Origin: Marivita sp.
GTDB lineage: Bacteria; Pseudomonadota; Alphaproteobacteria; Rhodobacterales; Rhodobacteraceae
NCBI RefSeq assembly: GCF_020055635.1
Contig: NZ_JAIPUT010000011.1
Coordinates: 28,920-92,919 of the forward strand
Direction of reading: 5' to 3'
Length of the DNA stretch: 64,000 nt
In this document: piece by piece, positions 1 to 8,273 of the stretch
Layout of the letters: every line of letters begins with the position of its first letter
Position numbering within the stretch: position 1 is the stretch's first letter
Position numbers and translations under genes: made by a program
The notes under the pieces: model-generated
What the model saw: only the letters and a program-made list of their open reading frames with translations
Told to the model about the DNA's origin: nothing
Database searches by the model: none

Positions 1-834
1 CAGGGCACGTCCATGTGGGCGGCCATCGAATCCGTGCGCAACAAGGAAGCCACCGTCGCGGTGTCCTGCGGCAACACCGGCGCGCTGATGGCGGTGTCGA
101 TGATCCGGTTGCGCAAGCTGCCGGGCGTGAACCGTCCGGCCATCGCGATTCTGTGGCCCTCGCGCAATCCGCAGGGATTCAACGTCATGCTGGATGTCGG
201 CGCCGATGTGCGCGCCGATGCCGAGGATCTGCTGCAATACGCGCTGATGGGCGTGTCCTATGCCCGCAACGGGTTGAACCTCGAGCGCCCGCGCGTCGGT
301 CTGCTCAACGTCGGCACCGAAGAGCACAAGGGCCGGTCCGAGCTGAAGGCGGCGCATGAGCTGATCGGCAAGGCGGCGGCGCGCGCGCAGTTCGATTTCG
401 TCGGATTCGTCGAAGGCGGCGACCTGCCGGGCAAGGATTGCGACGTGATCGTCACCGACGGGTTTACCGGCAATGTCGCGCTGAAGACCGGCGAAGGCAC
501 GGCGTCGCTGATCGGCGACCGGCTGAAGGAAGCGTTTGCCTATTCGCCGCTGTCGCGCCTGGCCTCGCTGCTGGCGCTGACCTCGCTGCGCCGCTTGCAG
601 AAAAAGATCGACCCGCGCCGCGTCAATGGCGGCGTGTTCCTTGGCCTGAACGGCACGGTTGTGAAATCGCACGGCTCGGCCGATGCGACCGGCGTGTCGG
701 CAGCCATCAAGCTGGCCTTTCAACTCGCGCATTCCGGTTTTTCCGACCGGCTGGCGGCGCGGCTGGCCTCGATCACCGATATCGAGGCAGACCATATCGA
801 AAATTCCGAAACGAACGAGGAGAGCCCGAGATGA
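1..834 (+). CDS. plsX: phosphate acyltransferase PlsX (5' end cut by window)
   Basis: PlsX makes acyl-phosphate from acyl-ACP for the PlsX/PlsY route into membrane phospholipids; it is a peripheral membrane enzyme. The reading frame is open from base 1, so the true start lies upstream and the N-terminal part is missing. Visible family landmarks are SCGNTGALMA near the cut, LDVGAD, DGFTGNVALKTGEG and GGVFLGLNG. The 277 visible codons fit the C-terminal four fifths of a protein usually about 330-360 residues long. The stop overlaps the fabH start (ATGA), so the two genes are probably translationally coupled, which is the common plsX-fabH pairing. Confidence 0.96.
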   Translation, partial: QGTSMWAAIESVRNKEATVAVSCGNTGALMAVSMIRLRKLPGVNRPAIAILWPSRNPQGFNVMLDVGADVRADAEDLLQYALMGVSYARNGLNLERPRVGLLNVGTEEHKGRSELKAAHELIGKAAARAQFDFVGFVEGGDLPGKDCDVIVTDGFTGNVALKTGEGTASLIGDRLKEAFAYSPLSRLASLLALTSLRRLQKKIDPRRVNGGVFLGLNGTVVKSHGSADATGVSAAIKLAFQLAHSGFSDRLAARLASITDIEADHIENSETNEESPR

Positions 835-1802
835 CCATACGCGCGGTTGTTGTGGGGCTTGGGCACTACCTGCCGGACCGGGTGGTTCCGAATTCGGAAT
901 TCGAAGCGTCGCTCGACACGTCCGACGAATGGATCAGGTCGCGCTCGGGCATCGAGCGTCGGCATTTCGCGGCCGAGGGCGAAACGACCTCCGACCTCGC
1001 AACCCAGGCGGCGAAAAGGGCCCTCGCGGATGCCGGGCTTGAGGCCAATGACCTCGACGCCATCGTTCTGGCGACCTCGACCGCCGACCTGACCTTCCCC
1101 TCTGCCGCGACGATGGTGCAGTCGGCTCTGGGCATGAACCGGGGCTTTGCCTTTGACGTCCAGGCGGTCTGTGCCGGTTTCATCTACGCGATGGCGAATG
1201 CCAACGCGCTGATCGTGTCGGGCCAGGCCAGGCGGATCATGGTGATCGGCGCGGAAACCTTCAGCCGGATCATGGACTGGAACGACCGGTCGACCTGCGT
1301 GCTGTTCGGCGACGGCGCCGGCGCGGTGATTCTCGAAGCGCAGGACGGCGCGGGCGACAAGACCGACCGGGGCATCCTGTCGATCGACCTGAATTCCGAC
1401 GGCCAGCATCGCGAGATCCTCTATGTCGATGGCGGCGTGAGCACGCAAACCACCGGCTTCCTGCGCATGCAGGGCAAGGAGGTGTTCCGCCACGCGGTCG
1501 AAAAGCTTGCCAAGACGGCGACCATCGCGATGGACAAGGCCGGAATCGCCAGCGACGAGGTCGATTGGGTGGTGCCCCATCAGGCCAACATCCGCATCAT
1601 CCAGGGCACCGCCAAGAAACTCGGCCTGTCGATGGATCATGTGGTCGTCACGGTCCAGGATCACGGCAACACCTCGGCAGCGTCGATTCCGCTGGCCCTG
1701 TCGGTGGGTGTCGAACGCGGCCAGATCAAGCGCGGCGATGTCGTCGTCACCGAGGCGATCGGCGGCGGACTTGCCTGGGGTGCGGTGGTTTTGCGCTGGT
1801 AG
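831..1802 (+). CDS. fabH: beta-ketoacyl-ACP synthase III (FabH)
   Basis: FabH condenses acetyl-CoA with malonyl-ACP to start fatty acid synthesis. The 323-residue protein is full length. The Cys-His-Asn triad is visible: Cys114 in VQAVCAGF, His250 in VPHQAN and Asn280 in DHGNTSAA; the C-terminal GGGLAWGA loop is also typical. The ATG overlaps the plsX stop by four bases, which fixes the start. ihfA follows after about 90 bases, the usual alphaproteobacterial order. Confidence 0.97.
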   Translation: MTIRAVVVGLGHYLPDRVVPNSEFEASLDTSDEWIRSRSGIERRHFAAEGETTSDLATQAAKRALADAGLEANDLDAIVLATSTADLTFPSAATMVQSALGMNRGFAFDVQAVCAGFIYAMANANALIVSGQARRIMVIGAETFSRIMDWNDRSTCVLFGDGAGAVILEAQDGAGDKTDRGILSIDLNSDGQHREILYVDGGVSTQTTGFLRMQGKEVFRHAVEKLAKTATIAMDKAGIASDEVDWVVPHQANIRIIQGTAKKLGLSMDHVVVTVQDHGNTSAASIPLALSVGVERGQIKRGDVVVTEAIGGGLAWGAVVLRW

Positions 1803-1895
1803 GGGAAGCCTGCCCAAAATCCCTCGTGCAAGCCATTGATATTGACTCGGAAAATCGCACAGCGCATGCTGCCCCGAACCGGGGAGACTTGTGCA

Positions 1896-2198
1896 ATGGG
1901 ACAAAAGACACTGACACGGATGGACCTCAGCGAAGCGGTGTTTCGCGAAGTCGGCCTGTCGCGCAATGAAAGCGCCGATCTCGTGGAAACGGTATTGAAC
2001 CACATGTCAGACGCGCTGGTGGCCGGGGAACAGGTGAAAATCTCGTCCTTCGGCACGTTTTCGATCCGCGACAAGGCAGCCCGTGTCGGACGCAATCCGA
2101 AGACCGGCGAAGAAGTGCCGATCAACCCGCGCCGGGTCCTGACCTTCCGCCCATCGCATCTGATGAAAGACAGGGTGGCCGCGGGCAACAAGGGCTGA
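1896..2198 (+). CDS. ihfA: integration host factor subunit alpha
   Basis: IHF-alpha pairs with IHF-beta to bend DNA at specific sites, acting in replication, transcription and recombination. The 100-residue length is right for the family when started at the ATG giving MGQKTLTR; longer in-frame starts would add an unrelated N-terminus. The beta-arm signature [12 protein letters not shown] and the preceding [14 protein letters not shown] segment identify a HU/IHF fold, and RNPKTG with the [11 protein letters not shown]-terminus points to the alpha subunit. It lies between fabH and a MerR-type gene, an arrangement conserved in alphaproteobacteria. Confidence 0.95.
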   Translation: MGQKTLTRMDLSEAVFREVGLSRNESADLVETVLNHMSDALVAGEQVKISSFGTFSIRDKAARVGRNPKTGEEVPINPRRVLTFRPSHLMKDRVAAGNKG

Positions 2199-2203
2199 CG
2201 GTC

Positions 2204-3127
2204 ATGAGCAAATCCGCGGACGCCTTTCGAACCATCAGCGAAGTGGCCGAATGGCTCGATACACCGGCGCATGTCCTGCGGTTCTGGGAAAGCAAGTTCA
2301 CCCAGATCAAACCCGTCAAGCGCGCTGGTGGCCGGCGCTATTACCGCCCCGCCGACATGCGGCTTCTGGGCGGTATCAAGAAGCTTCTGCACGAAGACGG
2401 CATGACCATCAAAGGTGCGCAAAAGGTCCTTCGAGAACAAGGCATTAAGCACGTATCTTCGCTTTGTGAATTAAGCTTGGGCGACGAAGAGGACGGGTTT
2501 GACGATGTCTTCGAACACGTGCCCGCGTCGGAACCCGTCGACACCGTGGTGCCGTTTGCCAAGCCCGAGGAGGCAACGCCGGACGCTGTCGAGCCAGAGG
2601 CAGAGTCAGAGCCAGAGACAGAGCCGGTGACCCAGGATTTGACGGGGACGGAACCCGTCGCAGAGGAGCCTGTCGAACAGGAGCCACCGGCAGAGACCCC
2701 CTCGGCTGCAGAGCATGACGAAGCACCGTCAGAGATCGAACATGCCGAACTGCCGCAGAGCGACAGCACGGAGGTCGCGCCGGACGCCGAACCGGTCGAC
2801 ACCGACCCCGCGTCGGTGGTCGACCCCGAGGTGGCGCTGGCCGACAGCTCCGAAGACCCGGCACCTGCGGCTGAACCGCACGCGGAACCGAAAACCGGAA
2901 ACGGCGCCCTGCCCGGCTTTCTTCAGCAGTCGATGGACGACCGTCGCGACGACGCCGCGGCCGAGTCGCAGCCGACACGCGAGGTCCCGAAGCCCACACC
3001 GCCCCCTGCCACAATCGAGCCCGCGCCGGGGGCGCTGACACATCTGTCGCGGATCACCCGCCTGTCCGCCGGGTCGGCCCGCCAGATCGCACCGATTCTG
3101 GAGCAGTTGAAGCAGGTTGCGCGCTGA
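2204..3127 (+). CDS. MerR-family transcriptional regulator with long acidic tail
   Basis: Residues about 8-75 form a MerR winged helix: [20 protein letters not shown] is the recognition part, followed by [14 protein letters not shown], the conserved wing. After a short helix the protein becomes a low-complexity segment rich in Glu, Pro, Ala and Asp (about residues 105-240), then a short basic C-terminal part ([19 protein letters not shown]). There is no obvious metal- or drug-binding domain, so the ligand is unknown. It starts 5 bases after ihfA and is probably cotranscribed. The same gene sits behind ihfA in many alphaproteobacteria; its target genes are not evident here. Confidence 0.85.
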   Translation: MSKSADAFRTISEVAEWLDTPAHVLRFWESKFTQIKPVKRAGGRRYYRPADMRLLGGIKKLLHEDGMTIKGAQKVLREQGIKHVSSLCELSLGDEEDGFDDVFEHVPASEPVDTVVPFAKPEEATPDAVEPEAESEPETEPVTQDLTGTEPVAEEPVEQEPPAETPSAAEHDEAPSEIEHAELPQSDSTEVAPDAEPVDTDPASVVDPEVALADSSEDPAPAAEPHAEPKTGNGALPGFLQQSMDDRRDDAAAESQPTREVPKPTPPPATIEPAPGALTHLSRITRLSAGSARQIAPILEQLKQVAR

Positions 3128-3197
3128 GACAATCCTGTGCCGCAGACGAAATTTCGCACTTGCGGCCAGATCCAAAACCGTTATGACAGGCGGCAGT

Positions 3198-3274
3198 CGG
3201 GCTATGGCGCAGCCTGGTAGCGCGTCCGTCTGGGGGACGGAAGGTCGCAGGTTCGAGTCCTGCTAGCCCGACCA
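3198..3274 (+). tRNA. tRNA-Pro (anticodon GGG)
   Basis: A 77-base cloverleaf. The acceptor stem CGGGCTA pairs with TAGCCCG, followed by an encoded ACCA end. The anticodon stem TCCGT/ACGGA encloses the loop CTGGGGG with anticodon GGG. The D-arm (GCGCAGCCTGGTAGCGC) and the T-arm containing GGTTCGAGTCC are canonical. It reads proline codons CCC/CCU. Confidence 0.95.
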
Positions 3275-3372
3275 ATCATTTCATCCGCTATCGTTACCGC
3301 CACGCGAAAACGCCCTCGCAAGGGGCGCAACTGCTTGCTATGCAAGGCAGAACGCGGATGAGGGGACCTGGG

Positions 3373-4452
3373 ATGACGGGTGTTTTGGCCAATCAGCAGA
3401 TCACGGCATTGAGGGACAGCGGAGTCATTGCGTCCGAGATCCCGTTTGCCGACGGACAGGTGCAACCGGCCAGCCTCGATCTGCGTCTTGGCACGATCGC
3501 CTACCGTGTGCGGGCGTCATTCCTTGCGGGCAAGGGACGCCGCGTCGAAGACCGGCTGGCGGATTTCGAAATGCACCGGATATCGCTCGAGGGTGGCGCG
3601 GTTCTGGAAAAGGGCTGCGTCTATCTCGTGCCGTTGATGGAACGGCTGGCGTTGCCCGAGGGCCTCAGCGCGGTTGCAAATGCCAAGAGCTCGACCGGGC
3701 GGCTGGACCTGCTGACGCGCATGATCACCGACGAGGGCACCGAGTTCGACCGCGTCGCCGCCGGATACCAAGGACCGCTCTATGCCGAGATCTGCCCGCG
3801 CTCGTTCTCGGTGCTGGTGCGTCCGGGGATGCGGCTGAACCAGATCCGGTTCCGCAACGGACAATCGGTGCTGGACGATGACACGCTGCGTGCGTTGCAT
3901 GCCGAACAGACCCTGGTGACCGGTGGTCCTGCGGTGATCGGCGACGGGCTGGGGTTTTCCGTCGATCTCAAGCCCGTCGAGGGCGATCTCGTGGGCTACC
4001 GCGCCAAGCCGCATACCGGGGTGATCGACCTCGACAGGCTGGGGCATTACGCGCCGTCGGATTTCTGGGAAGAGCTGCGAACCACCAATGGCCAGATCAT
4101 CCTTGATCCGGATGCGTTCTATATCCTTGTCAGCCGCGAGGCGGTGCATATCCCGCCGGACTATGCAGCTGAAATGGCGCCGTTTCTTGCGATGGTGGGC
4201 GAATTCCGGGTGCATTACGCCGGGTTCTTCGACCCCGGCTTCGGCCATGACGCGGCGGGCGGAATGGGGTCACGCGGCGTTCTGGAAGTGCGCTGCCACG
4301 AGGCCCCCTTCGTGCTGGAACACGGGCAGATCGTCGGGCGGTTGGTCTACGAACAGATGGATCAGCCCCCGAGCCAGCTTTATGGCGCGGGGATCGCATC
4401 GAATTACCAGGGACAGGGTCTGAAGCTGTCCAAGCATTTCAGGGCGAATTAG
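3373..4452 (+). CDS. dcd: 2'-deoxycytidine 5'-triphosphate deaminase (two-domain form)
   Basis: It deaminates dCTP to dUTP in the thymidylate pathway. The 359-residue length is about twice that of the E. coli enzyme, matching the tandem-domain form found in alphaproteobacteria. The first half carries the Dcd core: NAKSSTGRLDLL (phosphate loop) and LYAEICPRSF with the expected catalytic glutamate, then VRPGMRLNQIRF. The second half repeats the fold more loosely (SREAVHIPPDYAAEM, LEVRCHEAPFVLEHGQ). The ATG for MTGVLANQQI is chosen because it follows a GAGGGGA stretch; an in-frame start 33 bases upstream is less convincing. Its stop overlaps the stop of the convergent small gene. Confidence 0.9.
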   Translation: MTGVLANQQITALRDSGVIASEIPFADGQVQPASLDLRLGTIAYRVRASFLAGKGRRVEDRLADFEMHRISLEGGAVLEKGCVYLVPLMERLALPEGLSAVANAKSSTGRLDLLTRMITDEGTEFDRVAAGYQGPLYAEICPRSFSVLVRPGMRLNQIRFRNGQSVLDDDTLRALHAEQTLVTGGPAVIGDGLGFSVDLKPVEGDLVGYRAKPHTGVIDLDRLGHYAPSDFWEELRTTNGQIILDPDAFYILVSREAVHIPPDYAAEMAPFLAMVGEFRVHYAGFFDPGFGHDAAGGMGSRGVLEVRCHEAPFVLEHGQIVGRLVYEQMDQPPSQLYGAGIASNYQGQGLKLSKHFRAN

Positions 4453-4589
4453 CGGGACGTCTTGTCCTGCGCCTTGGCCTTGGGCTTCTTGCGGTTGGTG
4501 ACGGCGTTCATCCCGGCATTGATTCCGGAATTGACCACGCGGCGCATCACGGTGCGCATCACCATGTTGATGATCGTGTTGAGGTTCAT
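4449..4589 (-). CDS. small basic protein, 46 residues, function unknown
   Basis: A short gene preceded by a strong AGGAGG seven bases before the ATG, which decides the start. The protein begins MNLNTIINMVMRTVMRR, a likely amphipathic helix with repeated methionines, and ends in a Lys/Arg-rich tail (NRKKPKAKAQDKTSR). The short N-terminal hydrophobic stretch plus basic tail could sit at a membrane face, but this is a guess. It converges on dcd with overlapping stop codons (TTAG). I do not recognise the family. Confidence 0.65.
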   Translation of the reverse strand: MNLNTIINMVMRTVMRRVVNSGINAGMNAVTNRKKPKAKAQDKTSR

Positions 4590-4702
4590 GTCGTCCTCCT
4601 GCTGGGTGTGTCTGCCTCGGACAGCGATATAGAAAACAAATACGACGATTTTCGGGCATTGGTTCACCAATCCGCAACGGTTTCGTGATCGCGACGGGGC
4701 CG

Positions 4703-4743
4703 GCGATGCGTCGACGCATCGCATCTTTCCGTTGACGGAAAGA
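4703..4743. repeat. two adjacent perfect hairpins with TCGA and TTGA loops
   Basis: Two inverted repeats stand side by side just past the scpB stop. The first (4703-4722) has 8-bp arms GCGATGCG/CGCATCGC around TCGA. The second (4724-4743) has 8-bp arms TCTTTCCG/CGGAAAGA around TTGA. Both close the loop with a G-C pair. They could end or protect the scpB transcript, but no T-run follows on the minus strand. The architecture matches the cluster at 20548-20721. Confidence 0.75.
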
Positions 4744-4748
4744 CCCGC

Positions 4749-5414
4749 TCAATCCTCGAAAAGTTCGGACTGGCCTTCTTCGGTGGCTTCCTCGGCATCG
4801 ACGTCGCCTTCGCCCATCTGCGGCATGGTGCCGGGCGGCGGGCGGTTCTCCAGCAGGCCGGCGGCACGCAGTTCCTTGAGCCCCGGCAGGTCGCGGGCCG
4901 ATTCGAGGCCGAAATGATCGAGGAAATCCTGGGTCACCACAAATGTCACCGGGCGGCCGGGTGTCATCCGCCTGCGGCCGAAGCGAATCCATTCCATCTC
5001 GAGCAGCTGGTCCACCGTGCCCCGGCTGACCGACACGCCGCGAATCTCTTCGATCTCGGCGCGGGTGACGGGCTGGTGATAGGCGATGATCGCCAGCGTT
5101 TCGATGGCGGCGCGGCTGAGCTTGCGGGTTTCGACGGTTTCCTTCTGCATCAGGAAACCGAGATCGGGTGCTGTGCGGATGGCCCAGGCATCGCCGACCC
5201 TGACCACGTTCACACCCCGGCCCTCGTAGCGTTTGCGCAGGTGAACCAGCGCCTCGGCGGCGTCCGATCCGTGCGGCATGCGGTCGTTCAGCTCCTTGAC
5301 GGTCACCGCTTCGGCGGTGGCAAAGAGGATCGCCTCGACCATGCGTTCCTGTTCGCCCATCGGCGGGGCCTCGAACAGGCTTTGTTCGAAATCTGTCCCG
5401 GTTGCGTCACTCAC
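4749..5414 (-). CDS. scpB: segregation and condensation protein B (ScpB)
   Basis: ScpB binds the kleisin ScpA and, with SMC, compacts and segregates the chromosome. The 221-residue protein has the two winged helices of the family: EQERMVEAILFATAEAVTVKEL near the N-terminus and LSRAAIETLAIIAYHQPVTRAEIEEIRGVSV in the middle. The tail (from about residue 190) is acidic and ends SELFED. The start is a GTG overlapping the scpA stop (GTGA), so the pair is translationally coupled. Confidence 0.95.
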   Translation of the reverse strand: MSDATGTDFEQSLFEAPPMGEQERMVEAILFATAEAVTVKELNDRMPHGSDAAEALVHLRKRYEGRGVNVVRVGDAWAIRTAPDLGFLMQKETVETRKLSRAAIETLAIIAYHQPVTRAEIEEIRGVSVSRGTVDQLLEMEWIRFGRRRMTPGRPVTFVVTQDFLDHFGLESARDLPGLKELRAAGLLENRPPPGTMPQMGEGDVDAEEATEEGQSELFED

Positions 5415-6199
5415 CGCCCGTCTCTCCGGCGCAGTTCGATGGGTGCGAACGTGTCGGACTGGCGCAGCTCGACCTTGCCTTCCTTGGCAAGTTCCAGTGA
5501 TGCGGCAAAGGTCGAGGCCGTCGCCGACCGCCAGCGCACCGGGTCGACGTCCCAGCCGTCGGGCATGTAGGTCGAGATATCTGTCCAGGTGCCGGCAAAG
5601 CCGATCAGACCGCGCATCCGTTCCAGCGCCTGTTCCATCGTGAAGACGGCGTCGCGGTCCATCACGAAGGGGCGGAATTCGTCCCTGGTGCGGATCCGCG
5701 CATAGCCCTGCATCAGGTCCAGCAGCGTCGCTGTGTAGTCGATCTTGCGCACCCGTTCGACCTGCTGGGTCACGCCTCGGGCAAAGAAGTCCCGGCCCAG
5801 CTGGTCGCGCGCCATCAGCCGGGCGGCGACGTCGCGCATGGCTTGCAGGCGTTCCAGCTGAAACGCCAGATGCGCGGCGAGGTCTTCGCCCGACGGGCCC
5901 TCTTCCTCGGGATCGGGCGGCAGGAGCAGGCGCGATTTCAGGAAGGCGAGCCAGGCCGCCATGACAAGGTAGTCCGCCGCCAGTTCGATCCGCAGCGCCT
6001 TGGCCTGATCGACAAAGGCCAGGTATTGCCGCGCCAGTTCCAGCACCGAGACCTTGCGCAGATCGACCTTCTGGGTGCGGCTCAGGCTGAGCAGCAGGTC
6101 GAGCGGGCCTTCGAACCCGTCCACGTCGACGATCAGCGCCTCGGCGGCAAGCCGGTCGGCGACTGTCGTGTCGAACCCGTCTGACGTGCTTTCGGTCAT
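5411..6199 (-). CDS. scpA: segregation and condensation protein A (ScpA kleisin)
   Basis: ScpA bridges the SMC heads. The 262-residue protein shows the kleisin N-terminal signature FEGPLDLLLSLSRTQKVDL followed by LELARQYLAFV and the conserved AADYLVMAAWLAFLKSRLLLP block (about residues 25-95), with a C-terminal winged-helix region. Its ATG overlaps the nagZ stop by four bases and its stop overlaps the scpB start, placing it in the middle of a tightly packed operon. Confidence 0.95.
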   Translation of the reverse strand: MTESTSDGFDTTVADRLAAEALIVDVDGFEGPLDLLLSLSRTQKVDLRKVSVLELARQYLAFVDQAKALRIELAADYLVMAAWLAFLKSRLLLPPDPEEEGPSGEDLAAHLAFQLERLQAMRDVAARLMARDQLGRDFFARGVTQQVERVRKIDYTATLLDLMQGYARIRTRDEFRPFVMDRDAVFTMEQALERMRGLIGFAGTWTDISTYMPDGWDVDPVRWRSATASTFAASLELAKEGKVELRQSDTFAPIELRRRDGR

Positions 6200-7209
6200 G
6201 CCCCGCGCCCCTGTTCCAGTGCCGCAAGCTTGGCCCTGAGGGCGTCAATGTCAACATCATCGGGGGTGGTTCGGCTGGCCAGCGCCGCCTCGGCGCGGGA
6301 TTGGCTGGACTGCGGCATCTCTCCGACCGCCTGCATCAGCGCGACGCGCTCGGGCAGGTCGCCGTTGCAATGCAGGATCACGTCGCAGCCCGCCTCCATC
6401 GCCGCGGCCCCGCGTTCGGCCACCGTGCCGGACAGCGCCTGCATCCCGATATCGTCGGTCATCAGCAGGCCGCTGAAGCCGATATCGCGGCGGATGCGGG
6501 CAATCATGTCGGCAGAGGTGGTGGCGGGCCCGGTTTCGCCGAAGGCGCTGTAGACCAGATGCGCGGTCATTCCCATCGCCACGTCGGCAAAGGGGCGGAA
6601 GGCGGCGAAGTCTGTCGCGTTCAGCATGTCTTCGGGCGCGTCGATGCGCGGCAGGTCGAGGTGGCTGTCCATCTGCGCGAGCCCGTGGCCGGGAATGTGC
6701 TTGACGACCGGGAACACGCCGCCCTGCCTGTGGCCCTCGACCACGGCGCGGCCGATCTCCACCACCTGCTCAAGCCGTGATCCGTAACACCGGTTGCGCA
6801 GGAAGGGATGCGTTTCGGGTCGCGCCACGTCGAGCATGGGAGCGCAGTTCGCGTCGATGCCCAGAGCCAGCAACTCGTGCGAGATGATCCGGTAGCGCAG
6901 GCGCATGCCTTCTTCGGCGTCAGGCCCAAGCTGTGCGACGTGATCGAGCGGCGGCAGCCAGTCGGTGGCCAGGGGCGCGCGCAGACGCTGCACGCGCCCA
7001 CCCTCCTGGTCGATGAAGACGGGGGCGTTCCAGCCCACTGCATCGCGCAGATCGGAGGTCAGCGCGCGGACCTGGTCGGAGCTGTGCAGGTTGCGGTCGA
7101 ACAGGATGAAACCGAACGGGTTGGCATCGGCAAAAAACGCGCGCTCGTCGGAAGACAGGCGCGCGCCATCGCAGCCGAAAATGGCCGCTCCGAACGGTCG
7201 TTGGATCAC
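6196..7209 (-). CDS. nagZ: beta-N-acetylhexosaminidase NagZ (GH3)
   Basis: NagZ removes N-acetylglucosamine from muropeptides in cytoplasmic peptidoglycan recycling. The 337-residue protein begins with a GTG that overlaps the stop of the SPOR-domain gene. GH3 landmarks are DQEGGRVQRL, VVKHIPGHG with the conserved His loop, and LMTDDIGMQAL with the predicted nucleophile Asp. No signal peptide is seen, as expected for a cytoplasmic NagZ. Confidence 0.95.
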   Translation of the reverse strand: MIQRPFGAAIFGCDGARLSSDERAFFADANPFGFILFDRNLHSSDQVRALTSDLRDAVGWNAPVFIDQEGGRVQRLRAPLATDWLPPLDHVAQLGPDAEEGMRLRYRIISHELLALGIDANCAPMLDVARPETHPFLRNRCYGSRLEQVVEIGRAVVEGHRQGGVFPVVKHIPGHGLAQMDSHLDLPRIDAPEDMLNATDFAAFRPFADVAMGMTAHLVYSAFGETGPATTSADMIARIRRDIGFSGLLMTDDIGMQALSGTVAERGAAAMEAGCDVILHCNGDLPERVALMQAVGEMPQSSQSRAEAALASRTTPDDVDIDALRAKLAALEQGRGA

Positions 7210-8198
7210 CGGCTGACCACGGGGATGCAATCGGCGCCTTCGGCCACCAGCGCGGCACAGAAGCGGCGCGAGTCGCTCAGATCGGCAAAGCCATGCGCCC
7301 GCAGGCGGTAGAAGACGCGCCCGCCCGAGGTGGCTTCTTCGATCACGCGGTCCTTGTTGTCCAGGTATTCGCCGAACCGCGCCTGCAGCGTGCCCCATTG
7401 CTCGCGGGCGATCTCGGGGCTGTCATAGGCCCCGAACTGGACCAGCCGCGTGCCGGCAGGGATGTCGCCCGGATCGCGCTCGGACACGCCCGAGGGCACG
7501 ATCGGCGCGGTTGCGGCAAGCGAGACGCGCTTCAGGTCGGCGGGGCGTTTCGACGGGCGCAAGGACCGCGCCACGCCGGGGATCGACGCCGGGATGATCG
7601 ACGCCGTCGAGGCGGTCTCCTGCGGTTCGACATCGCTGTCGAACACGCCGGTGTCGGGAGCCGGGTCAATGTCGGTGAACGGCTTGGCCTCGGCGGCGAT
7701 CTGTTCGGCCAGCGCCTTGATCGGATCATCCGCGTCGGAAATATCGGTCAGGGCAAGCGCCCGCGGCTCCGGTTCGACCTCTTGCCGAAGCGACGCCAGC
7801 GCCACCTCTTCGCGCCCTGTCGTGTCTGCGGGGGCCGCGTTCGACGCGAGCGCCGCGACCGGCACGTCCTCGTCCGTGATGTCGAGCGGACGCGGTGCCA
7901 GCACGATCTGGTCGGGGGGCGGTGCCGAGGTTCCGGTGCCCGCAATATTGTTCACCGCCAACCCTTCGTGGCGCGCGATCTGGCCGCCCGGATTGTCGGG
8001 CGCAACGCGCATCGGGCCTTCGATGGCCTGCACCACCGGGACACCCGACACGTCCCGCACGATCAGCCTGTAACCCCAGATTCCGACCCCGACGATCAGC
8101 GCCAGGGACAGGGCTGCACCCGCCCAGTTGGCCGCCGAGGCCAGATTGCCCGACGCCGTTGCCCCGCGCGCGGAGTCCGTCATATGCATGTCTGCCAT
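7206..8198 (-). CDS. inner-membrane SPOR-domain protein
   Basis: The 330-residue protein has a short cytoplasmic N-terminus, one transmembrane helix (about residues 22-42: AGAALSLALIVGVGIWGYRLIV), a long Pro/Asp/Ala-rich linker, and a C-terminal SPOR domain (about 250-330: RLVQFGAYDSPEIAREQW, FYRLRAHGFADLSDSRRFC). SPOR domains bind denuded glycan strands at the division site, so a septal role is likely. The ATG giving MADMHMTD has a weak GAGG ahead of it; an upstream GTG adds 19 unlikely residues. It lies between argS and nagZ, as in other Rhodobacteraceae. Confidence 0.85.
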   Translation of the reverse strand: MADMHMTDSARGATASGNLASAANWAGAALSLALIVGVGIWGYRLIVRDVSGVPVVQAIEGPMRVAPDNPGGQIARHEGLAVNNIAGTGTSAPPPDQIVLAPRPLDITDEDVPVAALASNAAPADTTGREEVALASLRQEVEPEPRALALTDISDADDPIKALAEQIAAEAKPFTDIDPAPDTGVFDSDVEPQETASTASIIPASIPGVARSLRPSKRPADLKRVSLAATAPIVPSGVSERDPGDIPAGTRLVQFGAYDSPEIAREQWGTLQARFGEYLDNKDRVIEEATSGGRVFYRLRAHGFADLSDSRRFCAALVAEGADCIPVVSR

Positions 8199-8273
8199 GT
8201 CTGCCTCATTGCCCGGAGGCCCGTGGCCGCCGGTGATTTCTTGCCTTTGCCTCACCCGGTCACGACGCTTTTG

